DNA of 64,000 nt from Angelobacter sp036557225 (GTDB taxonomy: Bacteria > Acidobacteriota > Terriglobia > Terriglobales > Acidobacteriaceae). Shown piece by piece: positions 1 to 8,493 of this stretch; the first letter of the stretch is position 1, and every line of letters starts with the position of its first letter. Both the position numbers and the translations under genes were made by a program. The stretch covers positions 1-64,000 of the forward strand of contig DATBHX010000126.1 of NCBI GenBank assembly GCA_036557225.1, in the 5' to 3' direction. Below the pieces are notes generated by a model that saw nothing but the letters and a program-made list of their open reading frames with translations, was not told the DNA's origin and did not search any database.

Positions 1-245
1 CGGATGGAGTTGATCACCAATCCTTCGGCGTGCTCGGGCTCCAGCGAACCCAGCGCGTCCTTCATGGTCTGGGTGAGGCCCACCGCGACTTCCACGTGCA
101 AGCCCTCACTGCCAAGCAGGTCGGCGCGGCCATGAAGCACATACCAGTCAGAGCCAGACGTGGAGGCGTGGAAGGGCCATTTGAGTTCGGAAATGTTGAT
201 CGGGACACCGGACAGGGTCACAAAATGTAATGGACGAGTAACCAT
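1..245 (-). CDS. Hypothetical protein, 3' end outside window
   Basis: An open frame of 81 codons runs from an ATG (243-245 on the plus strand) leftward off the window. The protein starts MVTRPLHFVTLSGVP and contains a stretch rich in His, Trp and Gly (ELKWPFHASTSGSDWYVLHG), with no signal peptide. I do not recognise the family, and the C-terminus is missing. Codon use is like that of the neighbouring genes, which favours it over the opposite-strand frames here. Confidence 0.5.
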   Translation of the reverse strand, partial: MVTRPLHFVTLSGVPINISELKWPFHASTSGSDWYVLHGRADLLGSEGLHVEVAVGLTQTMKDALGSLEPEHAEGLVINSI

Positions 246-360
246 GGTTTAGCTCGATGAAGTGATTTGAAGAGATTTTATACGAGAGAGCAGGGTTAAA
301 AGCAAAAGAGCACGCCCAAGCCTGCCAGCGTGCCCTTTTCATAACGCCGTTGGATTTCGT

Positions 361-909
361 TTACATCAGGAACTCGCGGGCCTGGCGGCTGATGGGATGC
401 TGCAGCTCCTCCAGTTCATTCTTGACGTGGTTCAGGCCGTACACCAGTTGTTCAAATTCCTGTGACATTTTGCGGAAGAGCGGCGCCACCTTGGCGTACT
501 CAAAGTACTCAAATTTCGAAACGATAAAGTAGCTCTCTTTGCCGGCCTTCACGAAATCAATCAGGCCCTCCATGCGGCTACGGCGGAGGCGCGAGTGATT
601 CAGACCTTGGGGAAACATGCCGGAAAAGAAGAGAGAGTAATCACCGATGTGCTTGCGTACCTGGCGCTCGCGATCGAAGGACGGTGCTGGCCCATAAATC
701 GGATCAGATTCCAGGAGCATCTCGCCCAGATCGCACAAGCAACGGCCTTCGGCATTCCTGATCTTGTATAGTGTCTCTGCCTCGCAGAACTCGGCAAGCA
801 GGTTGGCGACATAGGCCTGCACTTCCGAGCTGCGCACGCCTACTTCATCGTAATTGCGTTCAACTACCTCCTGGAAAAACCTCTGCAACGAACTCGATTC
901 AGGAATCAC
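361..909 (-). CDS. Conserved-looking cytosolic hypothetical protein (182 aa)
   Basis: The gene starts at a GTG with a good ribosome site (GGAAAGGGG, 7 nt upstream). The product has no signal peptide or membrane segment and is rich in charged and aromatic residues. The C-terminal third looks helical (FRKMSQEFEQLVYGLNHVK). A Cys pair (CLCDLGEMLL) lies in the first half. I do not recognise the family. It stands alone, and the 238 bases to the next gene hold nothing I can identify. Confidence 0.65.
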   Translation of the reverse strand: MIPESSSLQRFFQEVVERNYDEVGVRSSEVQAYVANLLAEFCEAETLYKIRNAEGRCLCDLGEMLLESDPIYGPAPSFDRERQVRKHIGDYSLFFSGMFPQGLNHSRLRRSRMEGLIDFVKAGKESYFIVSKFEYFEYAKVAPLFRKMSQEFEQLVYGLNHVKNELEELQHPISRQAREFLM

Positions 910-1147
910 CTCGATACCCCTTTCCGCGCAAATGCCGTTTGCGGCCGGGATAAATCACCGTCACCACCCGGACGAAAACTTCAGCAATTGGGGAACGCTG
1001 ATTGATATGACGGTAGTATTGGCGGATTAGTTTCTTAATCGCAAGTAATTTCGCGGGCAACCCTGCACTTTGGCAGCAGGACCAAAGGAGTGCTAAAACC
1101 GGACGGACGATGAACACTCGGTTTGCGCGTTCAGGACTTACAAAAAT

Positions 1148-1603
1148 CTAGCCAGCTAAATTTTTCTTCACCAACTCGCTCACAACTTTGCCGTCGACAC
1201 GCGCGCCCGTTGCCTGCAGCTTGGCCATCACGTTCTTCATCACCGTGCCCATGTCTTTCATGCCGGGCGAGCCCATCTCCGCGATGACGGTCTTTACGAT
1301 TTCGGCGATCTGCTCCTCGCCCATGGCTTTGGGCAGGTAGTTTTCAATCAGCTTGATCTCGGCGGCTTCCTTGTCGGCAAGCTCCTGGCGTCCGCCCTTG
1401 GTGAACTGCTCAATGGCATCGCGACGCTGCTTGATCAGCGTGCTGAGCACCTGCTGGGCTTCTTTGTCGTCGAGCGGTGCACGCTTGTCGATTTCTTTAT
1501 TCTTGATGGCCGCTTTGACCATGCGCAGTGTGGAGAGGCGCAGCTCCTCGCGTTTGCGCATCGCGTCAACCATGTCTTTTTGAATCTGCTCGCTGATGCT
1601 CAT
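1148..1603 (-). CDS. yqeY: GatB/YqeY-domain protein
   Basis: The 151-residue product matches the YqeY family over its whole length: an N-terminal helical region (ISEQIQKDMVDAMRKREELRLSTLRM), the central 'IKNKEIDKR' and 'YLPKAM' signatures, and a C-terminal 'GSPGMKDMGTVMKNVM' followed by 'LVKKNL'. YqeY resembles the C-terminal helical domain of the tRNA amidotransferase subunit GatB and is thought to contact tRNA, but its role is not settled. The length is normal for the family. It appears to be a single-gene unit. Confidence 0.93.
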   Translation of the reverse strand: MSISEQIQKDMVDAMRKREELRLSTLRMVKAAIKNKEIDKRAPLDDKEAQQVLSTLIKQRRDAIEQFTKGGRQELADKEAAEIKLIENYLPKAMGEEQIAEIVKTVIAEMGSPGMKDMGTVMKNVMAKLQATGARVDGKVVSELVKKNLAG

Positions 1604-1718
1604 GTCACGTCCTCAATGGAATGGAAGAATTATAAGCTGTGGGGAACTCTTGCTCCTTCGCTGATTGATTCCCGCGCGACCTACAAGTTATCATCGCTTC
1701 TAACTCTCCGGAGAAGCA

Positions 1719-2930
1719 ATGCAGCCCCTGGCCCTCATCCTGAACATCGCTATTGTTGTCGGGATTGTCGGGATCATCGTGTTCTGGGTTCGCCGCTTTG
1801 CTGTGTTCCTCGGCTATAAGGCGATCCAGCCAGACGTGCTGCAAGTGGCCGGCCTGCTGAAAACCGACTCCTACCGCGACGGAAGTGACGTTGTCATCGC
1901 CGGCCACTACGGCGGATTTCCCACCATCGTCCGCTTTTCTCACAAAGTGGATAGACCCGGCCTGGACATTCAGATGCGCGTTCCGGCGACCTTCGGATTT
2001 TCACTGATGCCCAAGACCACACTGGGCGGCGAAGGCCGGGTGCTGTTGCGCACCGGCAGCGCAGCGCTGGATCGTCGCTTCAATGCCCGCAGCGACAATC
2101 CGGTGGAATTCAAGATGCTTGCTGCAGGAAGCACTGCGCTGGGCAGCCTGGAACAGCTGTGCTGCTCCACCCAGAGCGGGTTTTCGGTGAAAGACCGTAC
2201 GATGGAGCTGAGCGAGCTCACCATACCCCCGTTTACCGCCAACCATGTCTTCGACCATTTGCAATCAATGTTGATCGTAGCCAAGGGCTTGCAGGAGATG
2301 CCCGGCTCCGACCGGATCAAAGTTGATCCTTTGCCACGGCGTGGCAGCAGCTGGCCAGTTCGCGTCGCGCTGGCAGGAGGGTTGATTTGCCTGGTTGCAT
2401 TGCTGTTCACGCAGCCGTATAGCCATCCAGCGAATGCCAATGCAATGCCGCCGCCACCACCTTCCGGAATCATGCCGGCCGATGCAGCGCGTCTACAGCA
2501 GCTACAAGGCTGGCGCGTGGTTACACCGGATGATTTCTCAAACTCCGCGCTTCGGGCGCTGCGCGAGCACAACCTGGTTCCCGCAGGTCACATTACAGGC
2601 GACTTCAGTGGCCAGGGCAGAGCGGAAGATTCCGCCTACCTGCTGGCCGATGACGAAGGAAGGCGGCGCATCAGCATGGTGGCCAACGGCACGGTGGCTT
2701 ATGACGCCATTTTTCCCAAAATAGATTTTTTGGCGCGAGTTCCCAACAGCAATCTGGCAAAGATACAATGGATGACGAAGGCCCCGCAGTTCACTGCCGA
2801 TGGTGATGCTTTATTGGTTGTCCAAAACGCCAACGATCCAACCGCAAGCATGGTGCTGTTGAGGCACGGCACACAAACCTACTCTGTCCGCCCTAAAGAT
2901 TTCACCAAGATTGATCTGGTATCGGATTGA
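1719..2930 (+). CDS. Two-pass membrane protein of unknown function (403 aa)
   Basis: The start is supported by GGAGAAGCA directly before ATG. There are two predicted membrane spans, at about residues 5-24 and 214-231. The intervening 190 residues look like a soluble beta-rich domain (LDIQMRVPATFGFSLMPKT). After the second span comes a proline run and a C-terminal domain of about 150 residues with an FG-GAP-like flavour (GHITGDFSGQGRAEDSAYLLADDEG). It ends 14 bases before the aminotransferase gene and could be cotranscribed with it. Family not recognised. Confidence 0.75.
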   Translation: MQPLALILNIAIVVGIVGIIVFWVRRFAVFLGYKAIQPDVLQVAGLLKTDSYRDGSDVVIAGHYGGFPTIVRFSHKVDRPGLDIQMRVPATFGFSLMPKTTLGGEGRVLLRTGSAALDRRFNARSDNPVEFKMLAAGSTALGSLEQLCCSTQSGFSVKDRTMELSELTIPPFTANHVFDHLQSMLIVAKGLQEMPGSDRIKVDPLPRRGSSWPVRVALAGGLICLVALLFTQPYSHPANANAMPPPPPSGIMPADAARLQQLQGWRVVTPDDFSNSALRALREHNLVPAGHITGDFSGQGRAEDSAYLLADDEGRRRISMVANGTVAYDAIFPKIDFLARVPNSNLAKIQWMTKAPQFTADGDALLVVQNANDPTASMVLLRHGTQTYSVRPKDFTKIDLVSD

Positions 2931-2944
2931 AGACAGGATTCTGA

Positions 2945-4129
2945 ATGATGATTCGCAAAGCCCGCCTTTTTACCCCTGGACCGACGCAGCTTTTGCCATC
3001 GGCGCAGCTCGCCATGGCAGCAGCCACCATGCACCACCGCACAGCGGAGTTTCGCGCTCTCTACCAGCGCGTCTTGGCCGACCTGAAGACCTTTGTCGGG
3101 ACAAAAAATGACGTGGTCATGTTTACCGCTTCCGGCACCGGCGCCATGGAGGCCGCGGTAGCAAATCTTACTTCGCCGGGAGACAAAGTCCTGGTGGTCT
3201 CGGCAGGCAAATTCGGCGAACGCTGGGAAGGGTTGGCTAAAGCCTACGGCTGCCAACTGGAGAGCCTGCGCGCGCCTTATGGCGAAACCCTCACGCCGCA
3301 GCAGGTTCGTGCCCAGCTAAAGCCTGATCACAAAGTGGTCTATATGCAGGCTACGGAGAGCTCCACCGGCGTGCGCCACGATGTTGAAGGCATTGCGCGC
3401 GTGCTGAGAGGGACAGACACTCTGCTGGTGATCGACGCGATTACCGGCCTGGGCACCACGCATTTTGACGTGGATGGTTGGGGTATTGATGTGATTATCG
3501 GCGGATCACAGAAAGCGGTGATGGTTCCGCCGGGGCTGGCGTACTGTGCGGTGAGCGACCGCGCATGGCAGCGCATGGAGTCGACCAAAAACCCGCGCTA
3601 CTACTTTGATTTGCGCAAAGAAAGGAAAAATGGCGCCAAGGGCGAATCTTCTTACACGCCTTCCACGGCGCTGGTAGCTGCTCTGGGCGCGGCGCTGGAT
3701 TTTATTCGCGAACAGGGCTCTGGCGACCTGGCGGCAGGACGCAAATTGCTGGTGGACAATGCCGAAACCGTCGCGGCCATGACGCGGGCCGCTGCCAAAG
3801 CTCTGGGCCTGAAGCTATTCTCAGGCAGTTCGCCAGGAGCAGCGCTGACGGCTGTCGCCGCACCGAATGGAGTCGATTCCGGCACGATCGTGAAGACGTT
3901 CCGCAATCGTTTTGGCGCCGTGATTGCCGACGGCCAGGGCGAGATGAAAGGGCAGCTCTTCCGCATCGCCCACCTGGGTTACTACGACTACCTTGATACC
4001 ATCGCTGCAATTGGAGCGCTGGAGCATGTGCTGGCGGAGATTGGCCAGTCGGTGGAGCTAGGCGCAGGTCTGCGGGCGGCGCAACAGGTGTATGCGGAGG
4101 CAATGCTGCCGGCAGTACTGGCACGATAG
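2945..4129 (+). CDS. Class V PLP-dependent aminotransferase (serine-glyoxylate / alanine-glyoxylate type)
   Basis: The product has the fold type I hallmarks of this family: the N-terminal 'LFTPGPTQL', 'TASGTGAMEAA' for phosphate binding, 'VIDAITGLG' for the pyridine-ring Asp, and 'GGSQKAVMVPPG' with the PLP-binding Lys at about residue 190. The length (394 aa) is normal. Its neighbour downstream is serA, so it probably makes phosphoserine or serine from the keto acid that SerA produces. Class V enzymes of this type are known to replace SerC in some lineages. The substrate cannot be read from sequence. Start is ATG 2945 or ATG 2948. Confidence 0.88.
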   Translation: MMIRKARLFTPGPTQLLPSAQLAMAAATMHHRTAEFRALYQRVLADLKTFVGTKNDVVMFTASGTGAMEAAVANLTSPGDKVLVVSAGKFGERWEGLAKAYGCQLESLRAPYGETLTPQQVRAQLKPDHKVVYMQATESSTGVRHDVEGIARVLRGTDTLLVIDAITGLGTTHFDVDGWGIDVIIGGSQKAVMVPPGLAYCAVSDRAWQRMESTKNPRYYFDLRKERKNGAKGESSYTPSTALVAALGAALDFIREQGSGDLAAGRKLLVDNAETVAAMTRAAAKALGLKLFSGSSPGAALTAVAAPNGVDSGTIVKTFRNRFGAVIADGQGEMKGQLFRIAHLGYYDYLDTIAAIGALEHVLAEIGQSVELGAGLRAAQQVYAEAMLPAVLAR

Positions 4130-4239
4130 AGGACGAAAAGCCGCGAGGCGCGTGCGCGCCGAGCGGCGTGACGCAGGGCTGACTCTTCTGTGCAGAGAGA
4201 AAGTTGTCAAGCCGTTTGGAGCGCAGCGACAAGGAAATA
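4130..4239. repeat. Spacer carrying a dispersed GC-rich repeat upstream of serA
   Basis: This 110-base spacer contains GCCGCGAGG, GCGCGCCGAGCGGC and TGGAGCGCAGCGACAAG (4217-4233). The same pieces recur in the 50.6-50.8 kb intergenic region, where TGGAGCGAAGCGACAAG occurs twice. The repeat runs into the serA ribosome site (CAAGGAAATA before ATG 4240). An in-frame TTG at 4204 would translate the repeat and is an unlikely start. Confidence 0.6.
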
Positions 4240-5826
4240 ATGAAAATCATCGTTGCAGAAAAAGTCGCAGCAAATGCCGTGCAGCTTCTGAAAGATGAAG
4301 CGGGCTGGAATGTCATCACGCATGACCAGCTGTCCAACGGCCTGGAGTCTGCTCTCCCCGATGCCGACGCGCTGATTGTCCGTTCTGCGGTGGATGTGAA
4401 CGCGCAGGTGTTGCGGAATGCAGGCAAGCTGCGGGTGATCGGACGCGCTGGCGTAGGCGTGGACAACATTGATCTCGATGCAGCCACCAAGGCCGGGATC
4501 GCGGTGATGAATACTCCCGGCGCAAATGCTGTGGCTGTAGCCGAACATACCATCGCGCTGATGCTCGCGCTGGCGCGCCACATCTGCCGTGCTGATTCCA
4601 CGACGCGCGCAGGCAAGTGGGAAAAGAAGTCGCTGCAAGGCACAGAGTTACGTGGCAAGACGCTGGGCATTGTTGGGTTGGGGCGGATCGGGATGGAGGT
4701 TGCACGGCGGGCGAAGGCCTTTGAGATGAAGATCGTCGCGCATGATCCGTTTGTTGCGGCTTCATTAGCGAGGGAGCAGGGGATCACGCTGGCGGATCTG
4801 GAACAGGTCTATACCACGGCTGACTATCTCACCCTACACGTCGGACTGACACCGCAGACTGCCGGCATGATCAATGAGAAATCGCTGGCGAAGATGAAGA
4901 AGGGCGTGCGCATCATCAACTGCGCGCGCGGCGAGCTGCTGGATGAAGCCGCAGTCGCTACAGCTCTAGGCAGCAAACAGGTCGGCGGGCTGGGAGTGGA
5001 CGTCTTCACGGAAGAGCCTCCTAAGCACTCGCCGCTGCTGGCGCACGAAAACGTGGTGGCAACGCCGCACATCGCCGGCTCCACCAATGAAGCTCAGGAC
5101 GCGGTGGGTGTGCAGATTGCCAGCCAAGTGCGCGAATACCTGAAGCGCGGCGTGATCCAGAACGCGGTCAATATGCCCTCCATCGACCACCAGCAGTACA
5201 CGCAGATGCAGCCGTACATTGCGTTGGCGGAAAAACTGGGGGCATTCCTCGCTAATGTGGTCCCCGCCTCGGGCTCGATTCAGGAAATTTCAATTCGTTA
5301 TACCGGACGGATCTCCGATTGGAACACGGAGCTGATTCGCAACGCAGCGATCCAGGGCGTGCTGAACCAGCATGCCACCGAGCACGCCAACGTTGTCAAC
5401 GCGGCGGCTATCGCGCAGGAACGCGGAATCCAGGTGCACGAGAGCAAGAAAGAGAAACACGACAACGGCGGTAAGGGAGATGCCATTACGGTCCTGTTAA
5501 AAACATCGAGCCACGAGCGCCAGGCGCGCGGAGGCGTGATGCGCGGCAATTCGCTGCGGCTGCTGGGTGTGGACGCGATTGATATTGAAGTGCCACTGGG
5601 CGGCAACATGATTTTTCTGCGCAATCGCGACGTGCCGGGCGTGATTGGAAAGATAGGTACGCTGCTGGGGCGGCACAGCGTGAACATCGGCAATTTTGCT
5701 CTGGGACGTGGAGAAAATGCGGAAGCAATTTCCGTGGTGCAGGTGGATTCTCCGGCGCCTGAAGATGTGCTGCACGAGCTGCGTCAGTTACCCGAAATCC
5801 AGGAAGTAAAAGGAATCAGGATCTGA
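4240..5826 (+). CDS. serA: D-3-phosphoglycerate dehydrogenase
   Basis: This is the first enzyme of the phosphorylated serine pathway: NAD-dependent oxidation of 3-phosphoglycerate. The 528-residue product is a long-form SerA. It has a split substrate-binding domain ('IVRSAVDVN', 'GRAGVGVDNID'), a Rossmann core with 'GIVGLGRIGMEVA', the catalytic segment 'INCARGELLDE', and the His motif 'ATPHIAGSTNEAQ'. An intervening domain and a C-terminal ACT domain follow ('NRDVPGVIGKIGTLLGRHSVNIG'), the usual serine-sensing module. I chose ATG 4240 because AAGGAA precedes it and family members begin there. Confidence 0.95.
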   Translation: MKIIVAEKVAANAVQLLKDEAGWNVITHDQLSNGLESALPDADALIVRSAVDVNAQVLRNAGKLRVIGRAGVGVDNIDLDAATKAGIAVMNTPGANAVAVAEHTIALMLALARHICRADSTTRAGKWEKKSLQGTELRGKTLGIVGLGRIGMEVARRAKAFEMKIVAHDPFVAASLAREQGITLADLEQVYTTADYLTLHVGLTPQTAGMINEKSLAKMKKGVRIINCARGELLDEAAVATALGSKQVGGLGVDVFTEEPPKHSPLLAHENVVATPHIAGSTNEAQDAVGVQIASQVREYLKRGVIQNAVNMPSIDHQQYTQMQPYIALAEKLGAFLANVVPASGSIQEISIRYTGRISDWNTELIRNAAIQGVLNQHATEHANVVNAAAIAQERGIQVHESKKEKHDNGGKGDAITVLLKTSSHERQARGGVMRGNSLRLLGVDAIDIEVPLGGNMIFLRNRDVPGVIGKIGTLLGRHSVNIGNFALGRGENAEAISVVQVDSPAPEDVLHELRQLPEIQEVKGIRI

Positions 5827-5845
5827 AGAAATTGCCCAAATACGT

Positions 5846-6370
5846 CTAGCCTATCTTCTGCTTTGATCTTCCACTACCAATCTTCACATTGAACGTAAAA
5901 TCCAGTTTCTTTGGCGGATAGCAGGCGTTGTTATCACAAGCCTGGTATTTCAGTTCGCCGTGAATCGTATATGTTCCGCTGGCGGCCGCCGTCGGGGCCA
6001 CTACCATGCCGCGGATCACTACGTCACCTGAGTACACGCTCAATTTGGTCGATGGATCAAAGGGGAAGGCCATCAACTTTCCCGCGGGGTATTCGATTCG
6101 CCCGACTGCAAACTCACCCGGCAGCGAAAAATGGATTTGCGTGGGAATCAGTTCTTCCGTCAGCGGCTTACTGGAGTTGATGTGATATGGATCCTGGACA
6201 CGGAAGACGAATTGTATGGGCGTTGACTTGCCGGGAGCGACGACTACATTGCTGGCCGAAACAAAGTTCACAAAGGTGCGGCCCTTCTGCACGGTCTCCT
6301 GCGCAGCGCAGGAGAGGCTGGCAAACAACGCCGCCGTTAAGGCCAAAGAAAGCAAACGATTCAAGTTCAT
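5846..6370 (-). CDS. Free-standing DsbD N-terminal-like periplasmic domain
   Basis: The 174-residue exported protein has an N-terminal signal sequence (about residues 1-23) and an immunoglobulin-like domain. Near the end is 'KYQACDNNACYPPK', with Cys145 and Cys150. That motif is the redox-active pair of nDsbD, which receives electrons from a thioredoxin domain and passes them to periplasmic substrates. In classical DsbD this domain is fused to the membrane and thioredoxin domains. Here it is separate and is the last gene of a four-gene operon, overlapping the preceding TlpA gene by four bases (ATGA). Confidence 0.85.
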   Translation of the reverse strand: MNLNRLLSLALTAALFASLSCAAQETVQKGRTFVNFVSASNVVVAPGKSTPIQFVFRVQDPYHINSSKPLTEELIPTQIHFSLPGEFAVGRIEYPAGKLMAFPFDPSTKLSVYSGDVVIRGMVVAPTAAASGTYTIHGELKYQACDNNACYPPKKLDFTFNVKIGSGRSKQKIG

Positions 6371-7068
6371 TTTTCTCCGGTCGCAGCCGCTGGGCTTGCT
6401 TGTTTTTGCTCCAGCGCGCGTTTAATCGAATCTTCGAGCACAGATTGGTTGGTCAGTCCAACCGCCACGTCCACGATCTTGCCTGAGCGATCGACAAAGA
6501 AGGTAGCCGGCAGGCCGTCCAACCCCCCGTAAAGATCAGCCACGGCCTCAGTGCCTTTCAGCACAGGATAGTTTACGCCCATCTTGCGCGCGAACTCCTG
6601 AATGGTCTGCTCGTCAGCATCATCCATGGCAACCCCGAGAATCTGCAGGCCCTCTGCGCCATATTTTTTCTGCAGATCAACCAGCCAGGGCATCTCAACC
6701 TTGCAGGGTTCGCACCAGGTAGCCCAGAAGTCGACAACCACTGCCTTGCCTTTGAAAGAAGAGAGCTGGATGTTTTTGCCTTTCAGATCGGGCAGGGTGA
6801 AGTCAGGCGCTGCAGAGCCGGCTTTCGGCGTTTGCGGCATGGGAGGAAGAGAAGGCGCGGGCTTGTCGTTGTTTTGGGGCTGGCTTTGGTTTTGACTTTG
6901 GCTTTGCTGACCCTGGTCTTGGGCCCTGGTATCGGCAGCCCCGCCCTTTTCATCTGCAACACGAGGTTTCGCCGCGTCTTGCGAATGCAGCGCCGGGCTA
7001 GCCAGCAGCAATCCGGAAACGAGGGCAGCAATACCCACCACCAACATGGTCTTTTGATTCATTCGCAC
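6367..7068 (-). CDS. TlpA/ResA-like thioredoxin, Gln-rich linker
   Basis: This is an exported thiol-disulfide oxidoreductase (233 aa). A signal or anchor segment (about 8-27) is followed by a low-complexity Gln/Asn/Pro linker (about 50-80) and then a TlpA domain with 'FWATWCEPCKVEMPWL' (Cys119, Cys122) and the cis-Pro region 'GLPATFFVDRSGKIV'. CEPC is the ResA-type active site used to reduce apocytochrome c or other periplasmic thiols. It is 14 bases downstream of a paralogous thioredoxin gene and overlaps the nDsbD-like gene. The pair may divide the work between two substrates. Confidence 0.9.
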   Translation of the reverse strand: MRMNQKTMLVVGIAALVSGLLLASPALHSQDAAKPRVADEKGGAADTRAQDQGQQSQSQNQSQPQNNDKPAPSLPPMPQTPKAGSAAPDFTLPDLKGKNIQLSSFKGKAVVVDFWATWCEPCKVEMPWLVDLQKKYGAEGLQILGVAMDDADEQTIQEFARKMGVNYPVLKGTEAVADLYGGLDGLPATFFVDRSGKIVDVAVGLTNQSVLEDSIKRALEQKQASPAAATGEK

Positions 7069-7082
7069 CCTTAGCAGCGCTT

Positions 7083-7679
7083 TTAGTTGTTGGAAGCGAG
7101 AGCTTCCTTGATTGCGTCTTCAATCGCAGACTCGCTCACCAGCCCCACGATCTCATGCGAGACTTTGCCTGAGCGATCGACAAAATAGGTAAGAGGCAGG
7201 CGGTCGACACCGCCGTACAGGTCGCCTACTTTGTCTGTGCCTTTGAGAATCGGGTAGGTGACGCCCATCTTCCTGGCAAAATCGGTAATCGGCTTCTCGT
7301 CGCTATCGTCCATAGCCACGCCGAGGATTTGCAATCCCTGCGGCTCATACTTTTTGTGCAGCTCCTCGAGCCAGGGCATCTCGATTTTGCAGGGGCCGCA
7401 GTAGGTAGCCCAGAAGTTCACCATCACAGCCTTGCCCCGCAGAGAAGACAGTTTGATGGATTTGCCGTCAGAAAGGTTTTTCAAAGCAAAATCCGGGGCC
7501 ACGGATCCCGTGGGCGGATCACCCCGGCCGGGCGCGAGAGCAGAGGTGTCAGCGGTCTGGCCGCCGGAGGCCGCAGTATTCGCGCTGGCTTGCGGCGGGC
7601 GAGTGTTACGTTTGCCCACCAGCAACAGCGCGGTAATCCCAACTACAACACATAAAACGATAATGACATTACGATTCAC
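7083..7679 (-). CDS. TlpA/ResA-like thioredoxin with CGPC site
   Basis: This 198-residue membrane-anchored thioredoxin-like protein has an N-terminal span at about residues 4-22. Its TlpA domain carries 'FWATYCGPCKIEMPWLEEL' (Cys94, Cys97) and 'RLPLTYFVDRSGKV'. The CGPC motif is the classical thioredoxin motif, unlike CEPC in its neighbour. The sequences downstream of the active sites are close enough to suggest a tandem duplication. It begins 10 bases after the CcdA gene, so electrons presumably pass from CcdA to this protein. Confidence 0.9.
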   Translation of the reverse strand: MNRNVIIVLCVVVGITALLLVGKRNTRPPQASANTAASGGQTADTSALAPGRGDPPTGSVAPDFALKNLSDGKSIKLSSLRGKAVMVNFWATYCGPCKIEMPWLEELHKKYEPQGLQILGVAMDDSDEKPITDFARKMGVTYPILKGTDKVGDLYGGVDRLPLTYFVDRSGKVSHEIVGLVSESAIEDAIKEALASNN

Positions 7680-7689
7680 GAGATATTCC

Positions 7690-8412
7690 TCACCAGGAGA
7701 ACTTGTTCAGCCAGGCCAGGCGGCTGGCCAGGATGGTAAAACGGCCAGCCAAAATCAGAGCTCCCAGCGCCATCAGGAGCACGCCGCTGCCTACTTCCAC
7801 AGCATGGAGGTGACGCCGGAATTTTCCGTAAAAGCTCAGAAAACGGTCAATCAGGAGCGACGTAATAAGAAAGGGCACCGCCAAGCCCAGGGAATAAACC
7901 CAGAGTAGAAGGATCCCTTTGGTGACGGTTTCACTGTTGCCGGCCAACAGCAAAATGGCCGAAATGATCGGGCCCAGGCAGGGCGACCAGCCAAAGGCGA
8001 AAGCAAAGCCAATCACAAAGGCGCCCAGCGGAGACTTACCGCCCTTGATCGAGTGCAGGCGCTTATCGGCGTAGAGCCATTTGATCTTTAGAAGTCCGGT
8101 CAGGTGGAGTCCGAAGATGATGATCGCCACGCCAGCGATCCAGGTCAGATACTTCTTATATTCCCGCGCTAACTGGCCTGCAGTAGTGGCGGCAGCGCCC
8201 AACATCACGAACACAAGGGAGAACCCGAGAATGAACATGATGGAATGCAGAAGCACTGTATTCAATAACTTGCGATCTTTTGACTGCAGCTCTTCCACGC
8301 TGGCGCCGGAGATCAGGGAGATATACCCGGGAACCAGCGGCAGCACGCAGGGCGATAGAAATGAGACGATTCCGGCAAAAAACGCGGCAATCGGAAGAGG
8401 TAATGAGGACAT
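7690..8412 (-). CDS. ccdA: CcdA-type cytochrome c biogenesis / thiol transport membrane protein
   Basis: The 240-residue integral membrane protein has about six spans and the two conserved Cys-Pro motifs of the family, 'FLSPCVLPLVPGYISL' near the N-terminus and 'FGWSPCLGPIISAILL' in the middle. CcdA carries reducing equivalents from cytoplasmic thioredoxin to periplasmic acceptors. It is the first gene of the minus-strand operon, so the operon encodes a DsbD-like relay in separate pieces: membrane part, two thioredoxins and an nDsbD domain. Confidence 0.93.
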   Translation of the reverse strand: MSSLPLPIAAFFAGIVSFLSPCVLPLVPGYISLISGASVEELQSKDRKLLNTVLLHSIMFILGFSLVFVMLGAAATTAGQLAREYKKYLTWIAGVAIIIFGLHLTGLLKIKWLYADKRLHSIKGGKSPLGAFVIGFAFAFGWSPCLGPIISAILLLAGNSETVTKGILLLWVYSLGLAVPFLITSLLIDRFLSFYGKFRRHLHAVEVGSGVLLMALGALILAGRFTILASRLAWLNKFSW

Positions 8413-8493
8413 AGGCCTTTCTCAAGCAACTATAGAAGGATGTCCTTTATTGTAGTCTGGTTACAGATTTTCTTATAGCCCGGAAATCACCCT

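Noticed and set aside
899..1117. Minus-strand frame of 72 codons upstream of the 182-residue gene
   Set aside because: It overlaps the start of that gene and has no ribosome site or plausible protein character.
3702..4787. Long antisense frame of 361 codons under the aminotransferase and serA genes
   Set aside because: It is a shadow of two well-identified genes and has no recognisable protein pattern.
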